A stretch of 64,000 bases of DNA, taken from contig JAYKYS010000009.1 of assembly GCA_036924285.1 (NCBI GenBank), positions 21,184,001 through 21,248,000 on the forward strand, in the 5' to 3' direction. This document shows, one piece after another, positions 22,441-33,778 of the stretch. The notes under the pieces were generated by a model. That model searched no databases. It saw only the letters and a list, made by a program, of their open reading frames with translations, and was not told where the DNA came from. This DNA is from Asterella californica (Eukaryota; Streptophyta; Marchantiopsida; Marchantiales; Aytoniaceae). Both the position numbers and the translations under genes were made by a program. The number at the start of each line of letters is the position of its first letter. Position 1 is the first letter of the stretch.

Positions 22441-24030
22441 CTCTCGTTCAAAATATATAATTGTGTAGAATTTGGTAACCACATCTTTAAAATCACAAAT
22501 CATCTCATCCTTCCTATCATATCTTGCTCACGATAGCATGTCTACTACTAGATTATCATTTCTTACCATGTGCTTGAACTCAAGATTTAACGACTTGATG
22601 TAGGTGATTCTACCTCAACATCGTAATATTCGATATATAATTGATGATCGTCACTAATAAAGATAAACAGTCAATTTTGGGGTGCCAATGAGGTGCTCTT
22701 TATTGAATTTATGATTGAAACTATCTCCTAAAGTTCTCTTTTAACTTGCAGATAAGCGTGTTGACGAGCGCGTTAGACATGCACCCCAAATCGTACATCA
22801 AACCTATTTCCATCCATGTTGTCTTGTCCAACTACGCACCCAATAGCAATAGGACTAGTATCCACTGTAAAGACTATTGGTCTATCACACTTGTACTCTA
22901 TCCTTTCGAGAACTATAAGAGATGACAATAGCATCTTCAAACTTCTACACTGCTTCGGTATGCTCCTCCTCCCACTTAAACTTGTGACCTTTCCTCAATA
23001 ATTCATATAATGGATCCGTCATATGAGCATAGTAATGAATCCATATATAATAAAACATGCACGCATCAAAAAATCATCGTACTTCCATTAAGGAGTTGCA
23101 GACCTCCTTCATCCTCCCAATTGCGTTGACCTTACTCGGATATGGTTTCAACAAAATGATCCACAAAGATGTCCCACGGTGATAATTTCTTTCACCCCAG
23201 ACGTAGACATTGCACCTGATAATGTAAGATTAATCTTCTCTAGTCAAGACAAGATCTTCTCGCAATCTTCTATGTGATCAGCCTCATATTTCTCCCTCGT
23301 CTGATTTAACTCTTCATCTTTTTCTTCCTCCTTGCACCTTTTGATAGATACATCATCCAAGAAATATATAGTCTTCTTATGAATAAAATCTCATAAAACC
23401 ATATCCATGTTGCTCATCATATGTGATATTGAGTTGGTAGCCTTTGTAACAGCGTACACATTTGAACTAACTCCAATGACATCATCATCGTCACCACCTT
23501 CCTACTTTCTTCAACCAACTGAAATTGGCCATATCTCAAATAAAGATACCATATGGAATATATCGCACATCTTGCAAATGCTTCAGCAAACTCATCAACG
23601 ATTGATCATACTCCCGCATTCCTTCTCGTTATGTTGTTCATCGACTACATGTCTTAGATGAAGTGAAACTATCCATTTTTCTTTGGAACAATAAACCAAC
23701 GACTTGAGTAAGGTGCAAATGATGATTCTAAGATTTTCATTCGTATCTTTTCCTTAAGTAGCTTCACCAGCTTCGGTAAATGTGCTCTTGGTACAAGAAT
23801 TGGTTTCAAATTCCAAACACGACCATCGGTGTCACGACATACAGATCAATACACTCTATCTCATATGATTCAGAAAAACAAACTTTGTCATGTCATGAAA
23901 GCATTTCTTTGAAACATCCGATCTCCTCTAGTAAGAGTGAACTATCCAACCCAGTTTTAGGGTTCTTTCATAATTGTCTTTGAGATTTATATCCAATCCT
24001 CCCTAGATCTCGTAAGCTTTTTTCTTTTGT
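22440..24030 (-). pseudogene. RT-RNase H remnant of element D
   Basis: Read right to left. Landmarks surviving on the minus strand include FLDDV near 23360-23345 (the catalytic aspartate pair), the HKFKWEEEHTEAV block near 22990-22940, VDTSPIAIGCVVGQD near 22865-22815, and VVDMLS-stop-ARY near 22555-22525, which matches VADMLSRARY of A with the arginine turned into a stop. Frames change repeatedly. The level of decay is well beyond that of B. Confidence 0.75.
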
Positions 24031-25500
24031 TGCATGCTCATCATGCTCTTCGCAATCGTCTAGTAAAGGTCATAATACAAGCTTCACTTTCTTATCTACG
24101 GTCTTGTATTTCATCTCCATCATAATTTCAAGTGCTCTAAATCTTTCGATCGTAGAATAGACCTCCCTTGTATAAATATGTACAACTCTATTTCCATCAC
24201 CCAATCCAATAGACATGATCTGTTGTAGCGGATCTTCCAACCCATCTTCCTCGTAAACTATTGAGATTGCTTAATCCTCTCCAAGCTCACCCAACACCCT
24301 CGGTTATGCTTCAACCTCACGCAAACATAATTTTTATTTTCAACCTCCGTATATACACCAATTCCATGCTCTCCATATCTGTTGAATCTTATACAAAGGA
24401 CATCTCCTTCTATAGACGAGAGTACATTCTTCCTTGCACCACTACAATCCCACTCTATAGTGGTACTTACCAAAAATTCTTAAAATTTTCACTCGTTCTC
24501 ATTAATGAATGTTCCCTTAGTCGATCTCGGTTACGTTCGTGATTTGACAATATAGTCAAGAATTGTACTGCTCTCCTCTCATCTTGATTGCATATTCTAG
24601 CGTACGTCGACCCATCATCAAGAACCTTCGTCTCCATATGCGTCGTTGATATATGACTATACCAAGATTAATGAATATGATGTTACTTCTTGCACGAAAA
24701 AACTTTGATCAATAGCAACAACGACAATCCGCATTCTACATCTGGACATGCTCCATATTAATTCCCTCTCAAGTTGTTTGTTGTCCTTATCACCCATCGT
24801 GATTGATCAAAACAACTACGAGTTCTTCCAGATCTCCAACCTCGCAAGTATTTTTGTTGTCGTCCTAGTCCAATGACTACAACTATAGTGACTAGGACTA
24901 TCCTTCTCAACTTCCACTTCATCTTCAAAATGCACTTGTCAAGTGCTCACTTTGTTCTCCTCTCGTCGTTAGATATTTTCATATCCAAAGCTTATGTCAA
25001 TGCTTCGTTTGTGATCTTGCACTTTGTTGCTATGATGACATAATGAAACTATTGCTTTGCAATGTCCAATACCTCTCGCAAGGTAAACTCAACCTTCGCA
25101 TCCAAGATGCGCTCCTCCAAAATCCTCTTGATGTCCATAGCGGCTTCGATATCCGACTATGATATGTGTGCATCCGACTTTCTCTTCTCCCTAGTTTGTC
25201 CTTTTGCTGTCTCTGTTGACGACGGAGGAGCTTCATCCACAAACAAATCTTGAGAAGTTGCTTCATGTCGAGTCTTCTCTCCTCACGTTTACCTTTTGAC
25301 AGAAGTTGCTTCTTATATATCTTCCCTTCTTCTTTTCTCTTCCAACAACACCTCGTGTTGCTTTTCGTGATGTACACATGCATTGAAAGATCTTCCACGG
25401 GATCCTCTCACCATGTAGCTACATGAATAGTGACAACCGTTCTCAACAATATACCTCTTGACATTTTTCCTTCTGCAAATCCTATATCGCATATGACCAA
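24031..25500 (-). pseudogene. Protease and pol N-terminal remnant of element D
   Basis: The helical block preceding the protease is clear at 25150-25030 (ILDAKVEFTLREVLDIAKQ, compare LGEILGIAKREF in A). Before it, EDPVEDLSMHVYI at 25410-25370 matches NDPVDTMSVHAYV of A. The active-site loop itself, expected near 24800, is no longer readable. Many stops and frame changes. Confidence 0.65.
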
Positions 25501-25779
25501 AGCCCGTTCGGTTCTATGTGGTTGTCAAAATTCACCTCTTGACAATCATCTCAGTCTTTTCAACCATACAACATAAGTGGCAGCCTCAATTGTCTTAAAA
25601 TCATGTGTTGTCATATACTCCTCAACCAGTTTCTTTATTCCTCCTTTCTCAAAGTTGGTTTGGAGAAATGCTCCCGTATCCGTCAATGCAACTTTTTCAT
25701 CCTTCTAGAATATAACTCCTTATTGGAAAGTTTATGAAAAATCTTTACAATCCTTCCTCTGTTGATATGTGTTGTCTCA

Positions 25780-26760
25780 GCAAATGTAACGTTGTACTCA
25801 TGCTTGTCTAAGTATAAGTTTAGTCTCGATCGAGACTCCTTTTTTCTCTAGTCTCGTCAGCTTAATCTGAAGGTCTCTCATTCTCTGCATGATTTCCTCA
25901 AGGTCTGAGTCGTCTTTTTTTTGCACGATCATTTGATGTGGAATTATAGGAGTCATCAAGACTATTGGTCCAACAACATTAGCGATAGTCGAAGTTGGCA
26001 TGGTGACGACTGACGCTGACCTTCTACCACAACTATGTCTCTTCTATGCTCTCGTTCAACAAGCATACCAATGGCTTCCTCCACTTCCTTCTAGTGGATA
26101 ATGAGTCAGTTGTCTTTCGACTTATCTTCGAGAAGTACTTCCAACTTCTCTTGCAACTCGTCTTCAGCGGCTCGAAGAAACAAATCTGTTTTGTTAGGTT
26201 CGAGCTTGAGCTTCTCCATCTTTGTTAGTCCATAGAATTATCTCTCGAACTCTTGTAACAATTTCGGAGGTTGTAAATTTTTGTTGTGTTGTTCGACCCA
26301 CTCCAAGAATGCCTTCTTCGTGACTCGATCCGAGTCCTCCAAAAAATACTCGTCTATTAGTGCACATGAATTATCCTTGAAATTATCCTTGAAATTACCC
26401 TTGAAATTATCTTAAAATTATCAGTCAAACTCTTCATGTGCTCCCTGATTTCTGAAACCATTGCTAGCTCGAATGTTTCTATAATCTCGTCATCACTAAC
26501 ACTGTTTATCTCCATCTCTTGAACATAGTATCTTAAGTATTTTGACACATCTCTTCCTTCAAACTGATCATGCTTGTTGATCACTGCTTGAAGTGCCTTC
26601 ATTGCCAAAGCTTATTTACGCTCGTTTGATTCAATTTTTGTGTTGCTGCAAAAACAACATAAAGGCTTGGAACATTTGTGACGTAGCCGGGTCCAACTAA
26701 ACACCCGGTAATCCACCTGATCCACTAGCTTCATCACTGCCCTCCCATAGCTGATGCTTC
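25780..26760 (-). pseudogene. Gag remnant of element D
   Basis: From about 26760 leftward: TSQMFQAFMLFLQQH, then 26608-26420 with MKALQAVINKHDQFEG, VSKYLRYYVQEMEI and IETFELAMVSEI, each aligned with A's gag. Near 25930-25840 the charged helix IMQRMRDLQIKLTRLEKKG matches GMKELKLKLTRLEEKE. A short repeat expansion at 26368-26412 interrupts the block after SLTDNFK. Confidence 0.78.
26368..26412. repeat. 12-bp microsatellite in D gag
   Basis: Roughly four units of ATCCTTGAAATT with small variations. Confidence 0.7.
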
Positions 26761-27123
26761 GTCGTTCGAACTACTAAGCGTCTTCATTCTATACACTTCA
26801 TGTCGAGTTCATCATCTATGTCGTATCAAATTTCATGAAGTCTCTTTAGGGAAAGCACCCGAGCTCTTGGCTGCAAAAAGACAATGTAGTAGTGTGTGCA
26901 AAAGATAACAAGCTCAAGTGTGGTTCTCATAACTTTAAACTGTACCTAAACTTCAAAGGTTTGTCGTATGTTCATGTTTTCTCCCAATCTTGTGATTGTT
27001 GTTTCATTGGAAAGCCCTTCGAATTATCTTTCTAGTGATGCCTATATTACTCGAAACTAACTTGTATAGCGAAAGTTACGAGCATTCAAAGTTGATGTCT
27101 TTTTCTCCGAGTATGATTATACT

Positions 27124-28035
27124 CTCGATTTTAGAATCGAGGATTACACTTGACCCTTCAGCCTCCAATCCTTGATTTCATAATCGAGGTTGTGACTCCA
27201 ACTCTCATCTTGCTCTCAAAAAATAAATTCGTCAACAATATTTTTTTGATAGAAAAAGAATCTCTTTGTTTTTTCACCTCCCTTTTTTGGTTGCAACTCT
27301 ACCGAAAACAAACCCACTCTAAATCTCACTTCAAACCCTTGATTTCAGAATCAAGGTTGCCATGAGCTCTAAGAAACTAATCTGACCCAAAGTAGTACTC
27401 CAACTTGGATTTCAGAACCTAAGTTGGACTCCAAACTCTTTCTTTTGTCTTTGTAACTTCAGAACCTTGTAACTCTCTGGTTATAGCTCCAAATGCAACA
27501 AAATCGGTGGTGTTGGAAGACCTTGAAAAACCTTTTCCGGCGATACTAAAATATCTCCACAAATAGTCACTCATAGCAGAAGTTACATAGCTTCAAAGTT
27601 AAACTATTCTCAACTCCTTTCTAAAACTCCGATTTCAGAATCGAGGTTCAAAGCCCCTTCCAACTACTTTTTTCAAGGACAACACACCCTCGATCTTGAT
27701 TTCTGAATCGAGGCTCAAGTCTCTAAACCTAAATATCCAACTGAAAAAATAATTTTGCACTCAAACTTTTCCAAAACATAATTTATTTAAGTATACAATT
27801 ATACATTTGGTCCAATATTATGTCATAATATTGGACCATATATAATGATTTCCACACTATTGGAAAGCCATCGCTGAGCTTGATCTAGTGACATCAAAAT
27901 GTAAATGATTAATACTTTAGTAAAAAACTTACGACTGTTTGAAAGTTATGGCTTTTTACCCAACATGAGCCTCAATTTTGAAATCGAGGTTTCAGACCTC
28001 TTTACTCTAAACTTTTATTTCAAAATCAAGTTTTG
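27124..28035. repeat. Cluster of eight short imperfect palindromes
   Basis: Variants of CTCGATTTCAGAATCGAG occur at about 27124, 27171, 27338, 27402, 27627, 27695, 27970 and 28011. Each can fold into a short hairpin because the left and right arms complement each other. Spacing is irregular (47 to 275 bp) and the flanks between copies are unlike each other. Confidence 0.75.
27809..27839. repeat. 31-bp near-perfect palindrome
   Basis: Two 15-base arms (TGGTCCAATATTATG and its exact reverse complement) around one central T. It sits inside the palindrome cluster but has a different sequence. Confidence 0.9.
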
Positions 28036-28511
28036 AGATCCAAATTGTGGCTTAGTGATCCGAGAAGGTCGTCGTACATTTCGGCAGCCTGACAGCTCTA
28101 GACTCGAAGAATTGTCCTTAACAAAGAGAAACTCGTAGCTTCTATATTCTCATGATTGGTGCTTGTTTGCCATCCATATGTCATATATCCGTCTTCATCA
28201 CATCATCCAAAAAGTCACCTCAACAGTTATGTCACGTCAGCAAAATCTACCCAGTCAACAATTGTCATATCAACAACTTGGTGTCATGTCAGCATATGCC
28301 ATGTCACGTTAGCATATCGTCATCCAAATCCTAAAACTTTTGACCTCCATAACTCTCTTAATATAGATCAGTTTGCAACGATTACAAAATTGATATTGCT
28401 CTTCTCGTCAAGCTCTGCACACTAGAACCCTCATATTCACATTTTTAGAAAGTTTGGAAATCTTTTTTTCACAATCTTTTTTTCACTCACTAGTCGATCC
28501 ACGACACGACA

Positions 28512-30318
28512 ACGCATTAAATACAGTCTAGTTACAACTTAGCAGTTAGTGGAGGGTTAAAAATCAGTTAGTGACTTTAGCACCTTGTTAGTTTCAGACT
28601 GTATGCTGGTCCGTCAGTTACTTCTATTTGATTGTCAAAGCCGTAGCATCCCTTGGGTGCTCTGGTCCTCATGAGGTTTAGAAGGTCATCTCTTGACTTT
28701 GTCTTGTGTTGCATGGTGTGTGTTGTTTTCGAGTTTTGGAGTTAGATGGGAAGGACTAGTGAGAAGAGTATTTTTCCCTCTTAAGTATCTCCTTAGCTTT
28801 TTATGTCCACCTATGTTGTTTAGCACATGACGCTTCTTGATGTAAAACCACATATTTAATTGTGTTTACAATGTTCTAGGATACAACTTGTACTTGTGAT
28901 TGTCCATAATGCCCTTGTGAGCATATGCAAGTCATGGGTTTGGGTAACGAGAGTTTGTTACCACGTGTTATGTGTTCATTGGGTAGTGATAGTCTATCAT
29001 ACTATCTATTGCTTATCATAATAACTTCATAACTAACACAGTGGGTGTGACGCCGTGTCGCTCGAGACCTCATGATCTTCAGAATGATAACCTTCGGCCA
29101 AAGAAAGAGAAGCAGCAGCATGACAACGAAGGTCCGAGAAAACTATCAACACATATAGTCTATCCGTCAGACCGTCATAGATAGGACAGTCCATGACAAT
29201 ACAATGAAGGGTCACCAATTACTTACACCAGAGCAACTATAAAAGCTCAAAATAGTCGTGCTTGAACTGCTCCACCACGTAAACGAACTATCAATCTCTA
29301 ATGATTGACCTTTATGCATCAATTCCTTGGACAAACTTGTCATTATAGTACGCAGTCGTGAGTGTAATGTGAAGATCAGGAAGAATTGAGATGTAAAGTT
29401 GTTCGAGTGGTTTCTAATGTTTATAACAGACGGAAGACGCACGGCACGCACGAACTAGGAGGTTGACGGTCTATAGTAAGTTATCATATTCCAGTTACTA
29501 GAGGAAAAACCCTCGTTGTGAGAAGTGCACTTGGTGGCCTTAGCTGTTGTTAGGCCAAGTTGTGTTTCAGAAGTAAGAAAACCACATTATTACGTCATGT
29601 CATCCGGCCGAGAAGAACTGTAATACATGAGGTTTTTTAGAGGAAATCCGAATGTGGTATGTGAACAGTAAGTAAGTAAGAGAGGCCTTAAGTGGATGGA
29701 ATTAAGTCCTTAAGACCTTGTGACATGGGGTTGGTCATAAGTCCTATATGTTTGGTTGTATGTAAAGCCCAAGTAGCAATTTTTTGATCAGTTGGTTGTT
29801 TGACATGAAAAAAGTTCTCAGTTAAACTGTAGTAAAGAGCAAGTCAAGCCTAAACTTCTATGAGAACAATACATTTTATACTTGAACAGTGTAAAAAGGA
29901 AAACCTTATTTGTTACAGAAACCAGCTGCTGTTGAAATATAAAGAGTGGTTGGGATATATTGTAAAACCCATTGGAATCCAAAATTTCAAGTTGTAGAAT
30001 TCATACTTCATAGCGAATGATTTTGGAGCTGGTACAAGCTTGGTAAACTTCATTTGCACCTCACATGACAAACAAATGAGTTTCACCGAGTATCTCATTG
30101 ATCTAAGAGTTCTAACACCATATCCATATGGTTAGTTTTGCCATTTCCAACAAATACTAGCTACAGTTGGTAGTGTTATACTTCGAAGCTTGTGACTGTT
30201 AGTAATTATAACAAAAATATCTCTTGAGGGTACAAGTATCATAACCTTGAAGTTCTTAAAACATCCTTTGTTTCTTTCTAGGGTAAACATGTACTTTAGC
30301 TTCGAAACTACCACTTAG
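28512..30318. other. No recognisable gene
   Basis: AT-rich non-coding DNA. The minus strand has short open stretches (29033-29451, 29913-30314) without any recognised domain. Confidence 0.4.
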
Positions 30319-30320
30319 TA

Positions 30321-30987
30321 CAGTAGTCTCCCACTTAAGTACGCAACTTGAACCTGTGTGGTTTGTGCGTACTTAACTGATAGGTGCGTACTTTAGATTT
30401 GTCTCAAATCGCTTGCGTTTCACTATAATGTCAAAAAAATCAAACGAAAAGCGTCTCAATGAGCATCAACGCTGTGAAATCATCTCGAAACTAAGCAAAA
30501 CGAATGCTCCGACTAAAAGAGCTATAGCCCGAGAGTACGACGTTATTGATGACACCATCTGAAAGATGTGGGACAACCGGGAGGTGATCTTGGAACGGTC
30601 TGTCTTGTTGTCTGAAGAAGCTAAGGAGAGGACATTTCGAGTTTCCGTTGGACGATTTACTGAGCTTGAAGACATGTTTTACATCTGGATTGACAGCATG
30701 CGTCGTGCCAAACTGCCTGTCCCACCATCTTTCGTCATAGCCAAAGCGAAAAGCATTACTTCCAGTCTTTCCATTCTGGAATTTGACTTTAAGGCATCTT
30801 GGCAATGGTTAAGTCGATTCAGAGCGCCCGTGGATTGCAAAAGATGCTCCTTCACGGAGAGGACGCCAAATGACGATTCATGACATGTTCAACTAATAAA
30901 TCTTGAACCTTAATTTTTTTGTCAAAAAATGCGTACTTAACCGGGATGCGTAATTAAACGAGTGCGTACTTAAGCGGGAAGTTACTG
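30321..30987 (+). mobile_element. pogo/Tigger-type transposon derivative
   Basis: 667 bp. Its ends are inverted repeats starting CAGTA (left CAGTAGTCTCCCACTTAAG, right CAGTAACTTCCCGCTTAAG when reversed) and it is flanked by TA on both sides (30319-30320 and 30988-30989), the target of the Tc1/mariner/pogo group. Motifs resembling GTGCGTACTTAA recur near both ends (about 30366, 30386, 30930, 30961), like subterminal transposase sites. It encodes only a DNA-binding fragment, so it depends on a full-length relative. Confidence 0.85.
30428..30883 (+). pseudogene. CENP-B/pogo-like transposase N-terminal fragment
   Basis: Starts at ATG 30428 (MSKKSNEKRL). The first helix-turn-helix (psq type) covers residues about 8-50 (HQRCEIISKLS, KRAIAREYDV). 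A TGA at 30560-30562 interrupts it in the phrase TI-stop-KMW, where the family normally has tryptophan. The second, CENP-B-type DNA-binding domain follows in the same frame (residues about 75-135: ELEDMFYIWIDSMR, SWQWLSRFRA). The frame ends at 30883, before any DDE catalytic domain, so the product could bind the TIRs but not cut. It fills most of the element between the subterminal repeats. Confidence 0.8.
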
Positions 30988-30989
30988 TA

Positions 30990-31620
30990 CTTCAAACTAT
31001 AACTGAATATTGCTTCCAAAAACTGAATTTACCTTTTTTCAAGCTTAGGTAGAGTCCTGAATGAAATTTTTTCCAATCAAGAGGCGAAAGTATTCTTCCA
31101 AGTCTCAAGTGCTACCAGATTTCAATTCAATCAGACTTATATATAGTATCAATACTACTTGTTTCCATTCTAGATGCTGGACTTTTCCCATCAAGATAAA
31201 ATTCAACTTTTGTTCATGTTTATGTTGATCCATTATGGGTTTTTTTGAGTTCAATGTAGAGACTGGAATTTTTTGCAAGGTCTGAAGAATTATCGAATTT
31301 CAGCTTCGGTTAAACTTCTGTTCAGACTTTAGTTTTCACAATGGTATGAAGAACATCGGAATGTTGGATTCATGCTCATAAGCATGAATCACCCAAAAAT
31401 TTTAGATCCCGTGTATTTTGGAGAAGCAAAAGGAGCCATGAAATACCTCTCACTGAAGTGAAACATAAACCTGCAAAAAACACCAAAAGAAATGAAATAT
31501 TTATACCAAACGAATAACGTATCATTGATGAGAAATATGCACGAAATAAATGATTACTAATATTAATATTCTATTTTTATCACAGAGACATTTCGAACAA
31601 GATAAATTTGATATTTTTGA
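30990..31620. other. No recognisable gene
   Basis: AT-rich sequence with no coding match between the pogo element and the copia remnant. Confidence 0.4.
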
Positions 31621-31621
31621 A

Positions 31622-31718
31622 TTTTCATGGTAGCTACAAACTCACATTTGTCTATTTATATGGCAGTGAAATAAATAACATGATGATAGCAAAAATCACC
31701 AGTTGTTAGTTTGAAAAA
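31622..31718 (+). repeat. Direct repeat, copy 1 (copia-derived)
   Basis: About 97 bp matching 34410-34509 (shared phrases CATGGTAGCTACAA, AATAACATGATGAT and ATCACCAGTTGT). Both lie at the borders of the copia remnant. The second copy is probably internal copia coding sequence, so this one is likely a fragment of another copy. Confidence 0.65.
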
Positions 31719-31916
31719 TGTGAGAAGTGTGAACATGCTATTTCTTCTCTAATTACTTCACAATGTAGCGTTGTGTGTCCAAACGCACACCAAGACTAGA
31801 CACGGATTGACTCTATATCAATCTTGAGTGTAAGATTGTACATATAGGTTACATCTTGATGTCTCATCAATGATAACACGATATACCATGCAAATACAAC
31901 TCACTATGTTCTAACA
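31719..31916 (+). repeat. 5' LTR of copia remnant
   Basis: Short LTR ending CTAACA at 31916. The start is uncertain: TGTGAG at 31719 gives 198 bp, TGTTAG at 31704 gives 213 bp, but the latter lies inside a segment shared with 34410-34509. No second LTR to confirm. Confidence 0.55.
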
Positions 31917-31929
31917 TGGTGTCAAAGCT
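31917..31929 (+). other. Primer-binding site of copia remnant
   Basis: TGGTGTCAAAGCT directly after the LTR. It closely resembles the initiator-methionine tRNA site TGGTATCAGAGC typical of plant copia elements. Confidence 0.7.
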
Positions 31930-32348
31930 AGAATTTGATAGAATCACAATATTATGCAGGAAAAATGCATGCGAAAATTCTCTTTTGTCAACGCTGTCAA
32001 GGATCAGATTTTCAGAAATAACCCAGAATTTTTGTCGACAGAATTTGACTTGACTCAAAAGTGAAGCCTCGTGCTTGATCACTTTGACCAAATGACGTTA
32101 GCGAGTGGTCAAGCTCCAATGCCACTTCGAGATTTATCAATATTCTTAGGCCGATTCTTAAGTGTCTTAAAAATCGAAAACATGTTGGGTCTTCCTCAAT
32201 GCAGATTTGATGAAATTAGTTGATGGCATTGACCATGGTCTAGCAGTTCTTTCTGCAACAACCATTGTCTCTACCCTTGTTGCTATTTGCAACCACAAGT
32301 ACATCAATGTCTACAATGATATTAGGATCATCAACGAGTGGTACAGCT
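31930..32348 (+). other. Copia leader and decayed gag start
   Basis: Follows the primer site. A possible gag N-terminus (from about 32112) is suggested by position only; stops and frame changes prevent a firm reading. Confidence 0.35.
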
Positions 32349-32680
32349 AATATGCATGCTGGATGAACTCCGGGAATTTTTGTTCGCTTAATGATATCAG
32401 GAATATATATAAGTATTAAGTAAAAAATATATACTAAATATATATAAAGAATTAAAACATTTTATAAATATTATCTGTTGCCCATGCCTGGATACACGAG
32501 AAGAGTAGGAGATAACCCATAAGTCTTGTCCTGAGTGTCGCGCTTCAGAAGATACAAGTCCGGGAGTCCACACTCGTTAATACATTAATATACTCTTGTG
32601 TTAATTTAATACCTAACCCTTCTTGTCAGAAAGATTAGGTATTAAATTAACCACCTGAATAATATGCAGGTGCTCTGAAA
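32349..32680 (+). repeat. R1 repeat, copy 1
   Basis: 332 bp from AATATGCATGCTGGATGAAC to GTGCTCTGAAA. Matches 33779-34145. Contains a stem-loop around 32610-32645 (CCTAACCCTTC with AAAGATTAGG) next to TTAATTTAAT arms. Both ends hold AATATGCA. Confidence 0.8.
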
Positions 32681-33139
32681 AAACGTCCATCGGTGTAGCC
32701 TCAACCTCCACTACCCAAACCACATCCTCCTTCCCTAGCGATTCATGGTACCGATCTCAAGAGTCTCATACATTAGAATTTATGAAATATTTACGTGATG
32801 ACCATCATGAGCAATGCGGTTGTCGGCAGTCATCATGCTTTGATCATCTTTTCACTCAAAGGTTCATTAGTTAATTTCGTTAAAAATAGATGAGAGCAAA
32901 ATAAATATATTTTTATTTGAGAAAATAACATCTTTAAAGCTCTTTTTGTAAAATAGGGTTTTTATATATTTTCTTGAAGTTATAAAGAAAGTAAGATTAT
33001 AGAAAATTCGAAAATGATATTTTCACTTTAAAAAACCTCTTCTTTTATATTTTAATGAAAAATAAAATTGGGTATTTGATTTATGGTTTGACTTGCAGGT
33101 GGTATAGAAAAATATGTCAAAATGAATCTCGAGCTCTTT
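32681..33139. other. Decayed copia sequence or spacer
   Basis: AT-rich, between R1 copy 1 and the copia UBN2 region; no coding match seen. Confidence 0.35.
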
Positions 33140-33415
33140 CATTCTCGCATAGGAAGCGTGGAATAAACTGAATCAAATTTTCGAATCTCATAATATAGCC
33201 GCCCATATGTACTTACACAACTCACTTTTTTTGTTAAAAAGCGAAGTTCTGTCAATATGCCCCCAAGCATATCAATCATTTCTATTGATTCTTTATCAGA
33301 TGAATGCCAGCAGTGACTCTGTCGGTGATCAAGAGGTCTATACCTGCTTACTCCGAAGTCTACCAATTGCGTATCGTCCTCTTGTCCGCTCTTTGCGAAC
33401 GTAATCTCGACTGAC
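33140..33415 (+). pseudogene. Copia gag (UBN2-type) fragment
   Basis: Coding blocks in changing frames: KLNQIFESHNIAAHMY near 33160-33210, then the open stretch 33207-33404 with LHNSLFLLKSEV, SFLLILYQMNAS, VGDQEVYTCLLRSLP and AYRPLVRSLRT. This order (a lysine/leucine helix, a flexible 'SDQ' turn, then LLRSLP-x-Y) is typical of the UBN2 gag domain of Ty1/copia elements. Frames shift at about 33205. The zinc knuckle expected after it is not legible between 33420 and 33700. Confidence 0.72.
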
Positions 33416-33699
33416 TACCATAATGTCATAACCAACATTCTTATAGAGGTACATTTTTTTTTAGGACGGAGAGTATGAAGATAGTTTCTCTACATTATAC
33501 GTAGACAAGAGACTTTCCACGAATAATAAATCTAATTTTACAAGACGTAGGGAGAGTACTCCGGAGGTACTACACCATCTCGATCCCTTTCATCAAGAAA
33601 AACACGACTTCTCTGATTAGTGTAAAAAATGTCAATTTGACTGAAAACTGAAAGCTCTGATGACTCACGTCTATCAATTGTATGTGATCGTCTTGACTT

Positions 33700-33778
33700 C
33701 TATTCAAGACGACGATGGCTAGTATGTCGATATGGGTGCGACATAGCATATGGTCTACAGTCGTCTCTGTTTCATCAC
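33700..33778 (+). pseudogene. Copia protease active-site fragment
   Basis: Reads YVDMGAT-stop-HMVYSRL with stops on both sides. Copia proteases have W-x-x-D-S/T-G-A-T-x-H, so the aspartate and GATxH frame are kept while serine is replaced by methionine. Cut off by R1 copy 2. Confidence 0.65.

Larger units (their letters stand above)
22440..26760 (-). mobile_element. Decayed Ty3/gypsy element D, relative of A and B
   Basis: Minus-strand remnant with gag near 26760-25800, pol N-terminus near 25500-25000, a lost protease near 24800, reverse transcriptase 24000-23100 and RNase H 23050-22530, in the same order as A and B and with the same lineage-specific blocks. Almost every block is in a different frame from the next and many stops occur, so D is much older. 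Integrase and 3' LTR were not found. Confidence 0.78.
26807..28511 (-). repeat. Possible 5' LTR or leader of element D (uncertain)
   Basis: TGTCGAG at 26807 occupies the place where B has its LTR edge (TGTCGAATGG) relative to gag. A CACGACACGACA at 28500-28511 could be the outer end. A few phrases resemble B's LTR (TATAGCTCCAAAT near 27484). The length is greater than in A and B, and no second copy is seen. The inner part contains a cluster of palindromes. Confidence 0.3.

Noticed and set aside
27124..28035. CRISPR-like array
   Set aside because: Spacing is irregular, copies vary, and the window is clearly nuclear DNA of a eukaryote.
28152..28425. Repeated CACGTCAGC/CATGTCAGCA words as a regulatory array
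   Set aside because: Only three or four loose copies in a low-complexity stretch; not enough to call.
31704..31718. LTR start of the copia remnant at TGTTAG 31704
   Set aside because: This stretch also occurs at about 34494 inside the internal region, so 31719 is the more likely edge; kept as uncertain.
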